Shown here: piece by piece, positions 26,334 to 34,672 of the stretch | Position numbering within the stretch: position 1 is the stretch's first letter | How the letters are laid out: every line of letters starts with the position of its first letter | NCBI GenBank assembly: GCA_007695145.1 | Contig: REEI01000094.1 | Coordinates: 1 to 64,000 of the forward strand | Origin: Saprospirales bacterium | Lineage (GTDB): Bacteria > Bacteroidota > Bacteroidia > Chitinophagales > Saprospiraceae | DNA length: 64,000 bases | Direction: 5' to 3' | Notes under the pieces: model-generated | The model's database searches: none | Told to the model about the DNA's origin: nothing | The model's input: the letters and a program-made list of their open reading frames with translations, nothing else | Made by a program: the position numbers and the translations under genes

Positions 26334-27605
26334 ATGGAGAGAAAAATTCCCGAAGAAATATTGGAAATGGACCGAAGAGATCCTCTTGGCCATTTTCGAG
26401 ATAAATTTAATAGGCCGGCCACCTTCAATGGAGAGCCATGCATATACCTCTGCGGAAATTCGCTTGGCTTGCAGCCATCACGGGCAGTTGATTTTGTTGA
26501 ATTGGAAATGAAGAAGTGGGCTGAAATGGGGGTAGAAGGTCATGTAAAAGGAAAATATCCCTGGATGCCGTATCACGAGTTTTTGACTGATAAAATGGCT
26601 GAAATCGTAGGGGGAAAACCCGGGGAAGTCGTGGTAATGAACTCCCTAACAGTAAATCTGCATCTCTTGATGGTCTCCTTTTACAGACCTACCAGAAAAA
26701 AATACAAAATCCTTATTGAATTCCACCCCTTCCCCTCGGACAGGTATGCAGTGGAATCTCAGGCAAAGTTCCACGGATATGATCCACAGGACGCCATTAT
26801 TGAGCTGCAGCCGGATAGCGGTTCTGCTTATGTAAGCATGGAATCCATTGAGCAGAAATTTGAACAGCATGGCGATGAAATCGCTTTGGTGCTCATTGGG
26901 GGAGTAAATTATTACAGCGGGCAGTATTACGACATACCCAGAATCAGCAAACTGGCTCACAAATATGGGGCAGTAGCCGGCTTTGACCTCGCACATGCAG
27001 CTGGAAATGTTCCCTTGCAGTTGAATGAATGGGGGGTGGATTTTGCCGCCTGGTGCTCTTACAAATATCTCAACTCCGGACCAGGTGCGCTTTCAGGAGT
27101 TTTTGTCCACGAAAGACACGGCAAGGACTTCGATATGCCTCGATTTGCAGGCTGGTGGGGACACGATAAACAAACCCGGTTTAAAATGGGTTCTGAGTTT
27201 GTCCCAATGGAAGGTGCTGAGGGGTGGCAATTGAGCAATCCTCCAATTCTACCGATGGCCTGTATGCAAGCTTCGCTTCAACTTTTTCACGAAGCAGGGA
27301 TGAACAGTCTGAGAAAAAAAAGTGAGCAATTGGTCAGTCTTTGCGAAAATCTTATCAACTCAATCCCCGGTGAAAGAATTGAACTCATCACCCCGGAAAA
27401 TCCCGGCGAAAGGGGGTGCCAATTGTCCCTCAGGGTGATCATCTCAGATCGCAAACTTTTTGAAACCATATCATCGAAAGGGGTAATAGCAGACTGGCGA
27501 GAACCTGATGTGATCAGAATAGCGCCGGTACCTCTTTATAACACCTATTCAGAGATTTATATATTCTCTGAAATACTAAAAGAAAGTATCCATGAGCAAT
27601 CATAA
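26334..27605 (+). CDS. kynU: Kynureninase
   Basis: Kynureninase is a PLP enzyme that releases alanine from kynurenine or 3-hydroxykynurenine, yielding anthranilate or 3-hydroxyanthranilate. It shows the N-terminal YLCGNSLGLQP, FDLAHAAGNVPLQLNEWGVD, the PLP lysine in CSYKYLNSGPG, and the WGH and SNPPILPMA substrate-binding segments. I placed the start at ATG 26334 rather than the in-frame ATG at 26277, which lies inside ACMSD and adds residues not seen in the family. Length is 423 residues. Its end overlaps kmo by 14 bases. Confidence 0.94.
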   Translation: MERKIPEEILEMDRRDPLGHFRDKFNRPATFNGEPCIYLCGNSLGLQPSRAVDFVELEMKKWAEMGVEGHVKGKYPWMPYHEFLTDKMAEIVGGKPGEVVVMNSLTVNLHLLMVSFYRPTRKKYKILIEFHPFPSDRYAVESQAKFHGYDPQDAIIELQPDSGSAYVSMESIEQKFEQHGDEIALVLIGGVNYYSGQYYDIPRISKLAHKYGAVAGFDLAHAAGNVPLQLNEWGVDFAAWCSYKYLNSGPGALSGVFVHERHGKDFDMPRFAGWWGHDKQTRFKMGSEFVPMEGAEGWQLSNPPILPMACMQASLQLFHEAGMNSLRKKSEQLVSLCENLINSIPGERIELITPENPGERGCQLSLRVIISDRKLFETISSKGVIADWREPDVIRIAPVPLYNTYSEIYIFSEILKESIHEQS

Positions 27606-28935
27606 AATAGTCGTAATCGGTGCCGGACTTTGCGGTTCCTTGTTGGCCATTCGTCTGAAGCAAAGAGGTTTTGATGTGGAACTCTTTGAGAAGAGGCCGG
27701 ATATGCGCAAAGCCAAAATAAGTGCAGGGCGCTCAATCAATCTCGCACTATCCAACCGCGGCTTGAAGGCCCTGAAAATGATTGGTCTGGAAGAGAAAGC
27801 AAGGAAGATAACGATACCCATGAGGGGTCGGATGCTCCACGACAGAGAGGGGGAACTATTTTTTTCACCCTATAGCGGAAGAGAAGGAGATTACATCAAC
27901 TCCATTTCAAGAGGACAGCTGAATTCCCTACTATATGATGAGGCTGAAAAGCTCGGCATTAATATTAATTTTAATATGGGTTGTGTTGACTCCGACCCGG
28001 ATTCCGGTTGGTTAACATTCGAGGATGAGAATGGAAAGATGACTAAAATTGTGGCCGAAGCCGTTTTTGGTGCAGATGGGGCCGGAAGTGCCATCCGCAA
28101 GGCAGCTATGGAAAGGAGCAATCTCATCAGGTTTAATTTTAGTCAGGACTTTCTTACACACGGATATAAGGAATTATCGATACCCCCTGGACCCAACCAA
28201 AGCTTCAGAATCGAAAAAAATGCACTCCACATCTGGCCCAGGAAGACATTTATGATGATAGGACTCCCCAATCCCGATGCTACTTTTACAATGACCTTGT
28301 TTTTGCCCTTTGAGGGAAAGGATGGCTTCGATGCAATCAGGTCAGATGAGGACGTATTCAACTATTTCAAAAAATGGTTTCCGGATGCCATTCCGCATAT
28401 GCCAAATTTGATCGAAGAATACCACGATAATCCAACCTCCAGTCTTGGCACTATTCGCTGTTTCCCCTGGCAAACGGGCAAAAGGACGCTGCTGATAGGT
28501 GACGCGGCCCATGCTATTGTCCCTTTTTATGGTCAGGGCATGAATTGTGCATTTGAAGATGTAGTGGTCCTCGATAAAATAATGGACCAAACCGGCTCCG
28601 ATTGGGAGCGCACATTTAGTCAATTTCAGAGGGTGAGAAAGCCGGATGCAGATGCGATTGCAGATCTTGCAATAGACAATTTCCTGGAAATGCGGGATCG
28701 GGTGGCTGATCCGGTGTTTATGCAGAAGCGCAAATTAGAAATGGAATTGGAGAAAAACTTTCCCGAATACTATTCCAAATACTCCATGGTTACTTTCCTC
28801 GATGAAATGAGGTATTCCGAGGCATTGAAAAAAGGGAGAAAACAAGATGAATTCCTTTTAGAACTCTGCCGGCGAGAACCCGACATTCAAAAGTTGAACT
28901 TTAGCGAATTGCTAAATGAGCTTGGTCGATTGTGA
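27592..28935 (+). CDS. kmo: Kynurenine 3-monooxygenase
   Basis: Kmo hydroxylates kynurenine using FAD and NADPH. The N-terminal dinucleotide motif is VVIGAGLCGSLLAIRLKQRG, followed by the GRSINLALSNRGLKAL segment typical of Kmo. The second FAD motif reads LLIGDAAHAIVPFYGQGMN. It is 447 residues long and lacks the C-terminal membrane anchor of mitochondrial enzymes. It is the last gene of the operon; 370 bases without a gene follow. The product feeds kynU, giving 3-hydroxyanthranilate. Confidence 0.94.
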   Translation: MSNHKIVVIGAGLCGSLLAIRLKQRGFDVELFEKRPDMRKAKISAGRSINLALSNRGLKALKMIGLEEKARKITIPMRGRMLHDREGELFFSPYSGREGDYINSISRGQLNSLLYDEAEKLGININFNMGCVDSDPDSGWLTFEDENGKMTKIVAEAVFGADGAGSAIRKAAMERSNLIRFNFSQDFLTHGYKELSIPPGPNQSFRIEKNALHIWPRKTFMMIGLPNPDATFTMTLFLPFEGKDGFDAIRSDEDVFNYFKKWFPDAIPHMPNLIEEYHDNPTSSLGTIRCFPWQTGKRTLLIGDAAHAIVPFYGQGMNCAFEDVVVLDKIMDQTGSDWERTFSQFQRVRKPDADAIADLAIDNFLEMRDRVADPVFMQKRKLEMELEKNFPEYYSKYSMVTFLDEMRYSEALKKGRKQDEFLLELCRREPDIQKLNFSELLNELGRL

Positions 28936-29307
28936 GATGATTCCCGTAGAAGGTATTCTGGCAAATAGAACAATCAATTCCTGCTGACCTAATTACATTC
29001 CTACCAGGTTAAATTAGAGCTTAGTTCAATTCCATCTTTATTCAGGAAATGCTGATAAAAAATGCACTTTACAGAAAAAAATACCTGAGAAAAAATTTGA
29101 CAAAATTATGTTGGTTTCAGAAAATGATGTATTATTGAAGGATGCTATTGGTCCAAAAACATTGAGCCGATGACCGGGATTGCCAGTGTTTTACAAGGAA
29201 GATGAAAATATCCCGGGTTTGTTTTAAGTTGAGAAAAGCTAATCCGGAATTGGAGAGCCGATCTCTTGATTAAGCAATGACTTAATTATTCACAAAAACC
29301 AGTAATC
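28936..29307. other. Intergenic region, no gene seen
   Basis: No coding frame is seen in these 372 bases after kmo. I could not identify an intrinsic terminator for the kynurenine operon or a consensus promoter for the next gene. Confidence 0.45.
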
Positions 29308-29925
29308 ATGGGAAAACTATTAAATATTCACCCGGAAAACCCACAGGGTAGAAAAATTGAAGAAGCTTGCAAAGTGCTGGAAGATGGTGGCATGGTAATC
29401 TATCCAACAGATAGCGTTTACGCGGTAGGTTGCGACATTTTAAGACAAGACGTGGTAGAGCGCATTTATCAATTCAAAAATTTAGACCCCACAACCGCCA
29501 ATATGACCTTCTTGTGCAAGGATATCAGCCAAATTTCAGAATACGCTGCACAAATCAACAATGAAGTATTTCGGTTGATGAAAAGAAATACCCCCGGTCC
29601 ATTTACCTTTATTATCAATGCCAACAGTGCTGTACCGAGAATATTTAAGAACCGAAGGAAAACAATAGGAGTGAGAATTCCATCAAATAAAATCGTTCTC
29701 AGTATGATTGAAATGCTGGACAGGCCCCTCCTCAGCACCTCACTCAAGAGAAATGACGATGTTTTGGAGTACTACACCGACCCCTCTTTTATTTTTGAGC
29801 GCTACGGAAATCAATTCGACATGGTTATTGACGGCGGCATAGGTCAAACAGTCCCTTCTACCATCATCGATTGCACACAGGCCATTCCCGAAATAATCCG
29901 CGAAGGATATGAAGAGCTGAGATAG
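29308..29925 (+). CDS. yciO: YciO-type Sua5/YrdC family protein
   Basis: The protein belongs to the YrdC/Sua5 fold, whose TsaC members make threonylcarbamoyl-AMP for the t6A modification of tRNA. The N-terminus (IHPENPQGRKIEEA), GGMVIYPTDSVYAVGCDI, MKRNTPGPFTFII, RRKTIGVRIPSN, LLSTSL and the C-terminal STIIDCTQAIPEIIREG resemble the YciO branch more than TsaC itself. At 205 residues it lacks the Sua5 C-terminal domain. Whether it has threonylcarbamoyl-AMP synthase activity is unclear. A strong terminator follows immediately. Confidence 0.85.
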   Translation: MGKLLNIHPENPQGRKIEEACKVLEDGGMVIYPTDSVYAVGCDILRQDVVERIYQFKNLDPTTANMTFLCKDISQISEYAAQINNEVFRLMKRNTPGPFTFIINANSAVPRIFKNRRKTIGVRIPSNKIVLSMIEMLDRPLLSTSLKRNDDVLEYYTDPSFIFERYGNQFDMVIDGGIGQTVPSTIIDCTQAIPEIIREGYEELR

Positions 29926-29950
29926 AGTTCTGAATCAAGGTTTATACTGA

Positions 29951-29990
29951 AAAATGGGCACGAGTTTAGTTACTTGTGTCCATTTTTTTT
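29951..29990 (+). terminator. Intrinsic terminator after yciO
   Basis: The arms ATGGGCACGAGT and ACTTGTGTCCAT form a 12-bp stem with two G-T pairs around a 6-base loop, followed by eight T. It closes the yciO transcript and marks the last core sequence before the restriction island. Confidence 0.88.
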
Positions 29991-30330
29991 AGGTGGCTAT
30001 TCTGGTGATACTACCCTCTCAAATCTGCAGTTTTCTACCGGGAGAATTATCAGACAATCCGTTAGATGCAGACCCCAATTTAGAATATCCGGAGCATATT
30101 GACCCCTGTGTTGGAGAAAAAACCAAAAAGCCAGCAAACTCCTCCCCCCAAAAAAACTCCTTTCTACCAAAATATTCTTAAGTTTGCCCAGGAATGACCC
30201 GGAAGACAAAGAAAGCTAATCAGGAGGTCAATGACGGAAAACATGCGTGTATACACCCCCTCTGCTTATATGCGCAAAAAGAAGCTGGACTATGATGAAA
30301 TTTGAAACTGATAAAAAGAACTTAAAATAA
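29991..30330. other. Left flank of the restriction-modification island
   Basis: These 340 bases lie between the yciO terminator and hsdM. A 62-codon frame at 29993 has no family resemblance and I do not call it. No integrase, tRNA or direct repeat marking an integration point is visible. The hsdM promoter should be here, but I cannot identify a consensus pair. Confidence 0.45.
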
Positions 30331-31911
30331 ATGGCAAAAAAGAAAGGTAACGGAACAGAGGAGCCCTTAGAAAAGCAACTCTGGAAATCGGCCGATAAGC
30401 TAAGGAAAAACATAGATGCTGCGGAATACAAACACGTTGTGCTCGGGCTGATATTCTTAAAATACATCTCGGATGCGTTTGAGGAACTCTACGACAAACT
30501 TAAAGCGGGAGAAGGCGAATATGCAGGAGCTGATCCGGAAGACAAAGACGAGTACAAAGCCGAAAATGTATTCTTTGTGCCGGAGAAAGCCCGTTGGTCT
30601 TATTTACTCTCACAAGCCAAACAACCGACCATTGGAAAGTCTGTTGATGAAGCGATGGACTTCATTGAAAAGGAAAACGTTTCCTTGAAAGGCGTTTTGC
30701 CCAAAGTATATGCCCGACAAAATCTTGACCCAACCAGTTTAGGCGAACTCATAGACATGATTGGAAACATTGCCTTGGGTGATGCCAAAGCTAGAAGTGC
30801 AGATATTCTCGGACATGTGTTCGAATATTTCTTGGGCGAATTTGCTTTGGCTGAAGGTAAAAAGGGCGGACAGTTCTACACGCCAAGAAGCGTTGTTGAA
30901 CTTTTGGTAGAAATGCTGGAACCATACAAAGGCCGTGTCTTTGACCCTTGCTGTGGCTCTGGTGGTATGTTTGTCCAATCCGAGGAGTTTGTAACCAGCC
31001 ACCAAGGAAAAATCAATGACATTTCCATTTACGGACAGGAAAGTAACCAAACCACCTGGCGACTGGCAAAAATGAATTTGGCCATTAGAGGCATTGACAG
31101 CTCTCAGGTAAAGTGGAACAACGAAGGCTCGTTTTTGAATGATGCCCATAAAGACCTGAAAGCCGATTACATCATTGCCAACCCACCGTTTAACGTGAGC
31201 GATTGGAGCGGTGATTTACTGCGTACCGATGGCCGCTGGAAATACGGCACACCACCCACCGGAAATGCCAACTACGCTTGGATTCAACATTTCATGTATC
31301 ACCTGGCACCTAACGGACAAGCAGGTTTTGTCTTGGCAAAAGGCGCTTTGACGTCTAAAAGCGGCGGTGAAGGCGACATCAGAAAAGAACTAGTGGAAGC
31401 CGATTTGATTGATTGTATTGTCAACCTGCCGGCCAAGTTATTTTTAAATACCCAAATTCCTGCTTCGCTGTGGTTTATGAGCCGTAACCGCAGCAATGGC
31501 AAGTTCCGAAACCGAACAGGCGAAATTCTCTTTATTGATGCCCGCAACCTGGGACATTTAATAAACCGAAGGACCAAAGTGCTCTCTGAGGAAGATATCC
31601 AAACCATTACCAATACCTACCACAACTGGCGCAACAAATTCCCCTCCGATGGAGGGGTGCCCGAAGGGCGGGGTGGTTACGAAGACATCAAAGGTTTCTG
31701 CGCATCCGTAACCAAAGTACGGGTAGCCGAACTGGACTATGTACTCACTCCCGGACGCTATGTAGGATTGGCCGAAGAAGAAGATGACTTTGATTTTGCC
31801 GAACGCTTTAGAAGTTTGAAAGCGGAGTTTGAAGCGCAATTGCAGGAAGAAGCGGAGCTTAATGAGCGAATCCAAGAGAACCTTGCTAAAATCAAACTTC
31901 CCAATGCGTAG
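30331..31911 (+). CDS. hsdM: Type I restriction-modification system, methyltransferase subunit HsdM
   Basis: HsdM supplies N6-adenine methylation and forms the core complex with HsdS. The N-terminal helical domain (residues 10-150) begins [17 protein letters not shown]. The SAM motif [11 protein letters not shown] is at residues 204-214 and the catalytic NPPF at 284-287. The C-terminal region contains [11 protein letters not shown]. Between [10 protein letters not shown] and YEDIKGFC, a loop of about 13 residues ([11 protein letters not shown]) is encoded by a REP-like palindrome in frame. Length is 526 residues. The next gene overlaps its stop by 8 bases. Confidence 0.95.
   Translation: MAKKKGNGTEEPLEKQLWKSADKLRKNIDAAEYKHVVLGLIFLKYISDAFEELYDKLKAGEGEYAGADPEDKDEYKAENVFFVPEKARWSYLLSQAKQPTIGKSVDEAMDFIEKENVSLKGVLPKVYARQNLDPTSLGELIDMIGNIALGDAKARSADILGHVFEYFLGEFALAEGKKGGQFYTPRSVVELLVEMLEPYKGRVFDPCCGSGGMFVQSEEFVTSHQGKINDISIYGQESNQTTWRLAKMNLAIRGIDSSQVKWNNEGSFLNDAHKDLKADYIIANPPFNVSDWSGDLLRTDGRWKYGTPPTGNANYAWIQHFMYHLAPNGQAGFVLAKGALTSKSGGEGDIRKELVEADLIDCIVNLPAKLFLNTQIPASLWFMSRNRSNGKFRNRTGEILFIDARNLGHLINRRTKVLSEEDIQTITNTYHNWRNKFPSDGGVPEGRGGYEDIKGFCASVTKVRVAELDYVLTPGRYVGLAEEEDDFDFAERFRSLKAEFEAQLQEEAELNERIQENLAKIKLPNA
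31639..31678 (+). repeat. REP-like two-hairpin unit inside hsdM
   Basis: The unit has a first stem CCCCTCC / GGAGGGG, a second stem GCCC / GGGC around GAA, and the tail GGGGTGGTTA. The start TTCCCCTCC and the tail GGGGTGGT match the units in hsdR at 37973, 38021 and, inverted, 38428. It is read through in frame, adding a Gly-rich loop to HsdM. This is directly visible in sequence. Confidence 0.85.
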
Positions 31912-32770
31912 CACAAACGAACTTATTTTATATCAATCGGATGAGCTGGCTGAGCATATTGAAGTAAGGCTCGAAGATGAAACCATTTGGCTTACGCAAA
32001 ACCAGATTGTAGACCTTTTCGCAAGCAGTAAAGCCAATATTAGTGAGCACATCAAACATATTTTTGATTCAGGTGAGCTTGTGGAAAATTCAACTGTTCG
32101 GAAATTCCGAACAGTTCGCTTGGAGGGAGACCGAGAGGTTAGTAGGCAATTACGCCATTATAGTCTGGACGTTATACTTTCAGTGGGGTACAGGGTAAAC
32201 TCAGGGCGGGGAACGCAATTTCGTATTTGGGCAAATCAAGTGCTCAAAGACCATCTTCTCAAAGGATACTCCATTGCTAAACGTATAGACAGGATAGAAG
32301 ATAATGTTCATGGCCTAATCGGACGAATGGAAGAAATAGAATTGCAGATAAACACCAACCTTACACCAAAACAAGGAATCTTCTTCGATGGCCAAATCTT
32401 TGACGCCTATGTCTTTGTCGCTGATCTCGTTAAAAAAGCCAAAAGCAGCATCGTACTGATCGACAACTACGTGGAAGAATCGGTGCTAACCTTGTTGAGC
32501 AAACGCGAAAAGAACGTGGCCGCCACCATTTACACCAAAGCCGTCAGCAAGCAGTTCAAACTCGACCTAAAAAAACACAACAGCCAGTATCCGGAAATAA
32601 AGGTTGTGGAGTTTAAAGATGCCCACGACCGCTTTTTGATTTTGGATAAAAAGGAACTGTACCACTTTGGCGCTTCTCTGAAAGATTTGGGGAAGAAGTG
32701 GTTTGCTTTTTCGAGGATGGATACTATGACAAAAGCTGTCTTAAACCAATTAAGTAAAGTCCAGTCCTAA
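31904..32770 (+). CDS. RhuM-family protein with C-terminal HDRF domain
   Basis: The N-terminal half (residues 1-130) carries the RhuM signature: [35 protein letters not shown], followed by [16 protein letters not shown] and [13 protein letters not shown]. RhuM-like proteins often accompany type I restriction operons; their role is unknown. The C-terminal part (about 165-288) reads [21 protein letters not shown] and [25 protein letters not shown], a pattern reminiscent of phospholipase-D-like folds in regulators. ATG at 31904 overlaps hsdM; a longer start at 31862 is possible. Its stop overlaps the next ATG by 1 base. Confidence 0.8.
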   Translation: MRSTNELILYQSDELAEHIEVRLEDETIWLTQNQIVDLFASSKANISEHIKHIFDSGELVENSTVRKFRTVRLEGDREVSRQLRHYSLDVILSVGYRVNSGRGTQFRIWANQVLKDHLLKGYSIAKRIDRIEDNVHGLIGRMEEIELQINTNLTPKQGIFFDGQIFDAYVFVADLVKKAKSSIVLIDNYVEESVLTLLSKREKNVAATIYTKAVSKQFKLDLKKHNSQYPEIKVVEFKDAHDRFLILDKKELYHFGASLKDLGKKWFAFSRMDTMTKAVLNQLSKVQS

Positions 32771-34302
32771 TGAAAGCCCTCTTAGACACAAATATCATTA
32801 TTCACAGAGAAGCCGGACGGGTGGCCAATCAGGATATTGGTATTCTGTTTAAGTGGCTCGATAAGGTAAAATATCAGAAGTGCATTCATCCGGTGACCAT
32901 TCAGGAAATCGAAAAAAATCCCAATACCGGCACGGTCGATACCTTTAAAATCAAGATGGATAGCTATGAGCAGTTGCTTACAACGGCTCAAATGACGGAT
33001 GAAGTAAATGCTGTTTCGGATCAATTTGACCAAAACGAAAATGACCGGAACGATACCATTTTGCTAAATGAGCTATTTGTAGGCAGAGTGGATTTATTGA
33101 TTTCAGAAGACAAGAAAATCCATTCCAAAGCAGAGGCGTTAGGAATTTCAGAACAGGTATTTACTATAAATACATTTCTCGAAAAGGTCTTTGCTGAATT
33201 CCCTGAACTTGTCAAGTACCAAGTATTAGGTGTTCAGCAAAAGTTATTTGGTGAATTGAGCATAAACGATCCATTTTTTGACACCTTGAAAGAAGATTAC
33301 CCCGGTTTTGAAAAATGGTATCATGGAAAGGCAAATAAAAAGGCCTACGTCACCATCAATAATGAAAATGGTTTATTACTTTCCTTTCTTTACATCAAAA
33401 CAGAGGATAAAGACGAAGCGTATCCGGACATAAATCCTGCTTTTAAACCCAAAAAGAGACTGAAAGTGGGCACCTTCAAAGTCATCAGCAATGGTGTGCG
33501 ATTGGGGGAGCGATTCATGAAAATTATTTTCGACAATGCGCTTGCACGAAAAGTGGATGAAATTTACGTAACCATCTTTGAACAGCGGGACGAGCAGCAG
33601 CGGTTGATTACCTTATTGGAAGAGTGGGGATTTTATAAGCACGGCACTAAGGGAGAGGACGGAGAATTGGTGTATGTCCGCGACTTTACTCCACAAGCAA
33701 ATACGGAAAATCCCAAACTGACCTTTCCATACCTTAGTGCCGGGCAAAATGTTTTTCTGATCCCCATATATCCCGATTACCACACGGAACTTTTGCCCGA
33801 TTCTTACTTAAAAACGGAATCTCCGCAAAACTTCATTGAGCACGAGCCCCACCGGAACGCCTTGAGCAAGGTTTACATCTGCCGCTCCATAGAAAGAGGT
33901 ATCAAAAAAGGCGACATCATTGTGTTTTACCGGACAAAGGAAAGAGGTAAAAGCGCTTATTACAGCAGTGTCATTACAACTATCGCCATTTGTGAGGAAG
34001 TGATAGAAGACATCCGGGATGAAAGCGACTTTATCGCCAAGTGCCGTAAAAGAAGTGTTTTTAGTAGTGAGGGGTTAAAAGAATTTTGGAACTGGAATCC
34101 CCGGTTCCGACCGTTTATTATCAATTTTCTCTACGTCTGGTCATTTGGTTTAGGTAACCGGATAAACAGGGCAAGACTTTTAGAACTGGGTATTTTATCC
34201 GGTGAGGAAAACGAGATAAGGGGATTGAAACAAATAACACACGAACAATTTAAAACGATTTTGAATGAAACAGGAACAAATGAAAGTCTTATTGTCGATT
34301 AA
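32770..34302 (+). CDS. PIN nuclease - GNAT - PUA-like fusion protein
   Basis: Three parts are visible in the 510 residues. Residues 1-135 form a PIN domain with acidic residues in LLDTNIIIH, TIQEIEKN, NDTILLNEL and LISEDKKIHSKA, so the nuclease centre looks complete. Residues about 150-325 resemble a GNAT acetyltransferase: KVGTFKVISNGVRLGERFMKII, YVTIFEQ and the LLEEWGF block. Residues 335-440 look like a PUA/EVE-type domain (HRNALSKVYICRS, GDIIVFYRTKE). It is wedged between the RhuM-like gene and the ASCH gene with overlaps on both sides. A role in nucleic-acid conflict or as a toxin is inference. Confidence 0.75.
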   Translation: MKALLDTNIIIHREAGRVANQDIGILFKWLDKVKYQKCIHPVTIQEIEKNPNTGTVDTFKIKMDSYEQLLTTAQMTDEVNAVSDQFDQNENDRNDTILLNELFVGRVDLLISEDKKIHSKAEALGISEQVFTINTFLEKVFAEFPELVKYQVLGVQQKLFGELSINDPFFDTLKEDYPGFEKWYHGKANKKAYVTINNENGLLLSFLYIKTEDKDEAYPDINPAFKPKKRLKVGTFKVISNGVRLGERFMKIIFDNALARKVDEIYVTIFEQRDEQQRLITLLEEWGFYKHGTKGEDGELVYVRDFTPQANTENPKLTFPYLSAGQNVFLIPIYPDYHTELLPDSYLKTESPQNFIEHEPHRNALSKVYICRSIERGIKKGDIIVFYRTKERGKSAYYSSVITTIAICEEVIEDIRDESDFIAKCRKRSVFSSEGLKEFWNWNPRFRPFIINFLYVWSFGLGNRINRARLLELGILSGEENEIRGLKQITHEQFKTILNETGTNESLIVD

Positions 34303-34672
34303 ACCGGAATTTGCGGAGCGAATTTTTGATGGTTCCAAGAAATATGAGTTCCGCAAAGCGGTATTCAAGAACAGTGGCATCAAAACGGTAGTCGTATATG
34401 CTTCTTCGCCTACACAACGAGTGATTGGAGAATTCGAGATTGAGACGATCATTAGCGATAGCCCGGAAATGCTCTGGAATGAAACCAAAGAATTTGCAGG
34501 AGTAGAAGAGCATTTCTTTTACGAATATTTTGCCAATCGGGAAATGGGCTTTGCCATCAAAATTAAAAAGACCAAGAAATATAAAGAGTCACTATGCCTG
34601 CGGGAGCATTTTAACCTCACCCCACCGCAATCCTTTCTTTATTTGCGAAATGAAAATCTTGTGAGTCAATGA
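34280..34672 (+). CDS. ASCH-domain protein
   Basis: The 130-residue product fits the ASCH fold, an RNA-binding PUA-like domain: VLLSIKPEFAERIFDGSKKYEFRKAVF at the N-terminus, VVVYASSPTQRVIGEFEI in the middle. I chose ATG at 34280, where the domain begins; ATG at 34265 adds five residues. The gene overlaps the PIN-GNAT gene by 23 bases and hsdS by 4 bases, so it is translated as part of the operon. The pair with the preceding gene may be one functional module. Confidence 0.8.
   Translation: MKVLLSIKPEFAERIFDGSKKYEFRKAVFKNSGIKTVVVYASSPTQRVIGEFEIETIISDSPEMLWNETKEFAGVEEHFFYEYFANREMGFAIKIKKTKKYKESLCLREHFNLTPPQSFLYLRNENLVSQ

Noticed and set aside
29993-30181. 62-codon frame after the yciO terminator
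   Set aside because: The start lies in the T-run edge, the composition is not protein-like and it resembles nothing known.
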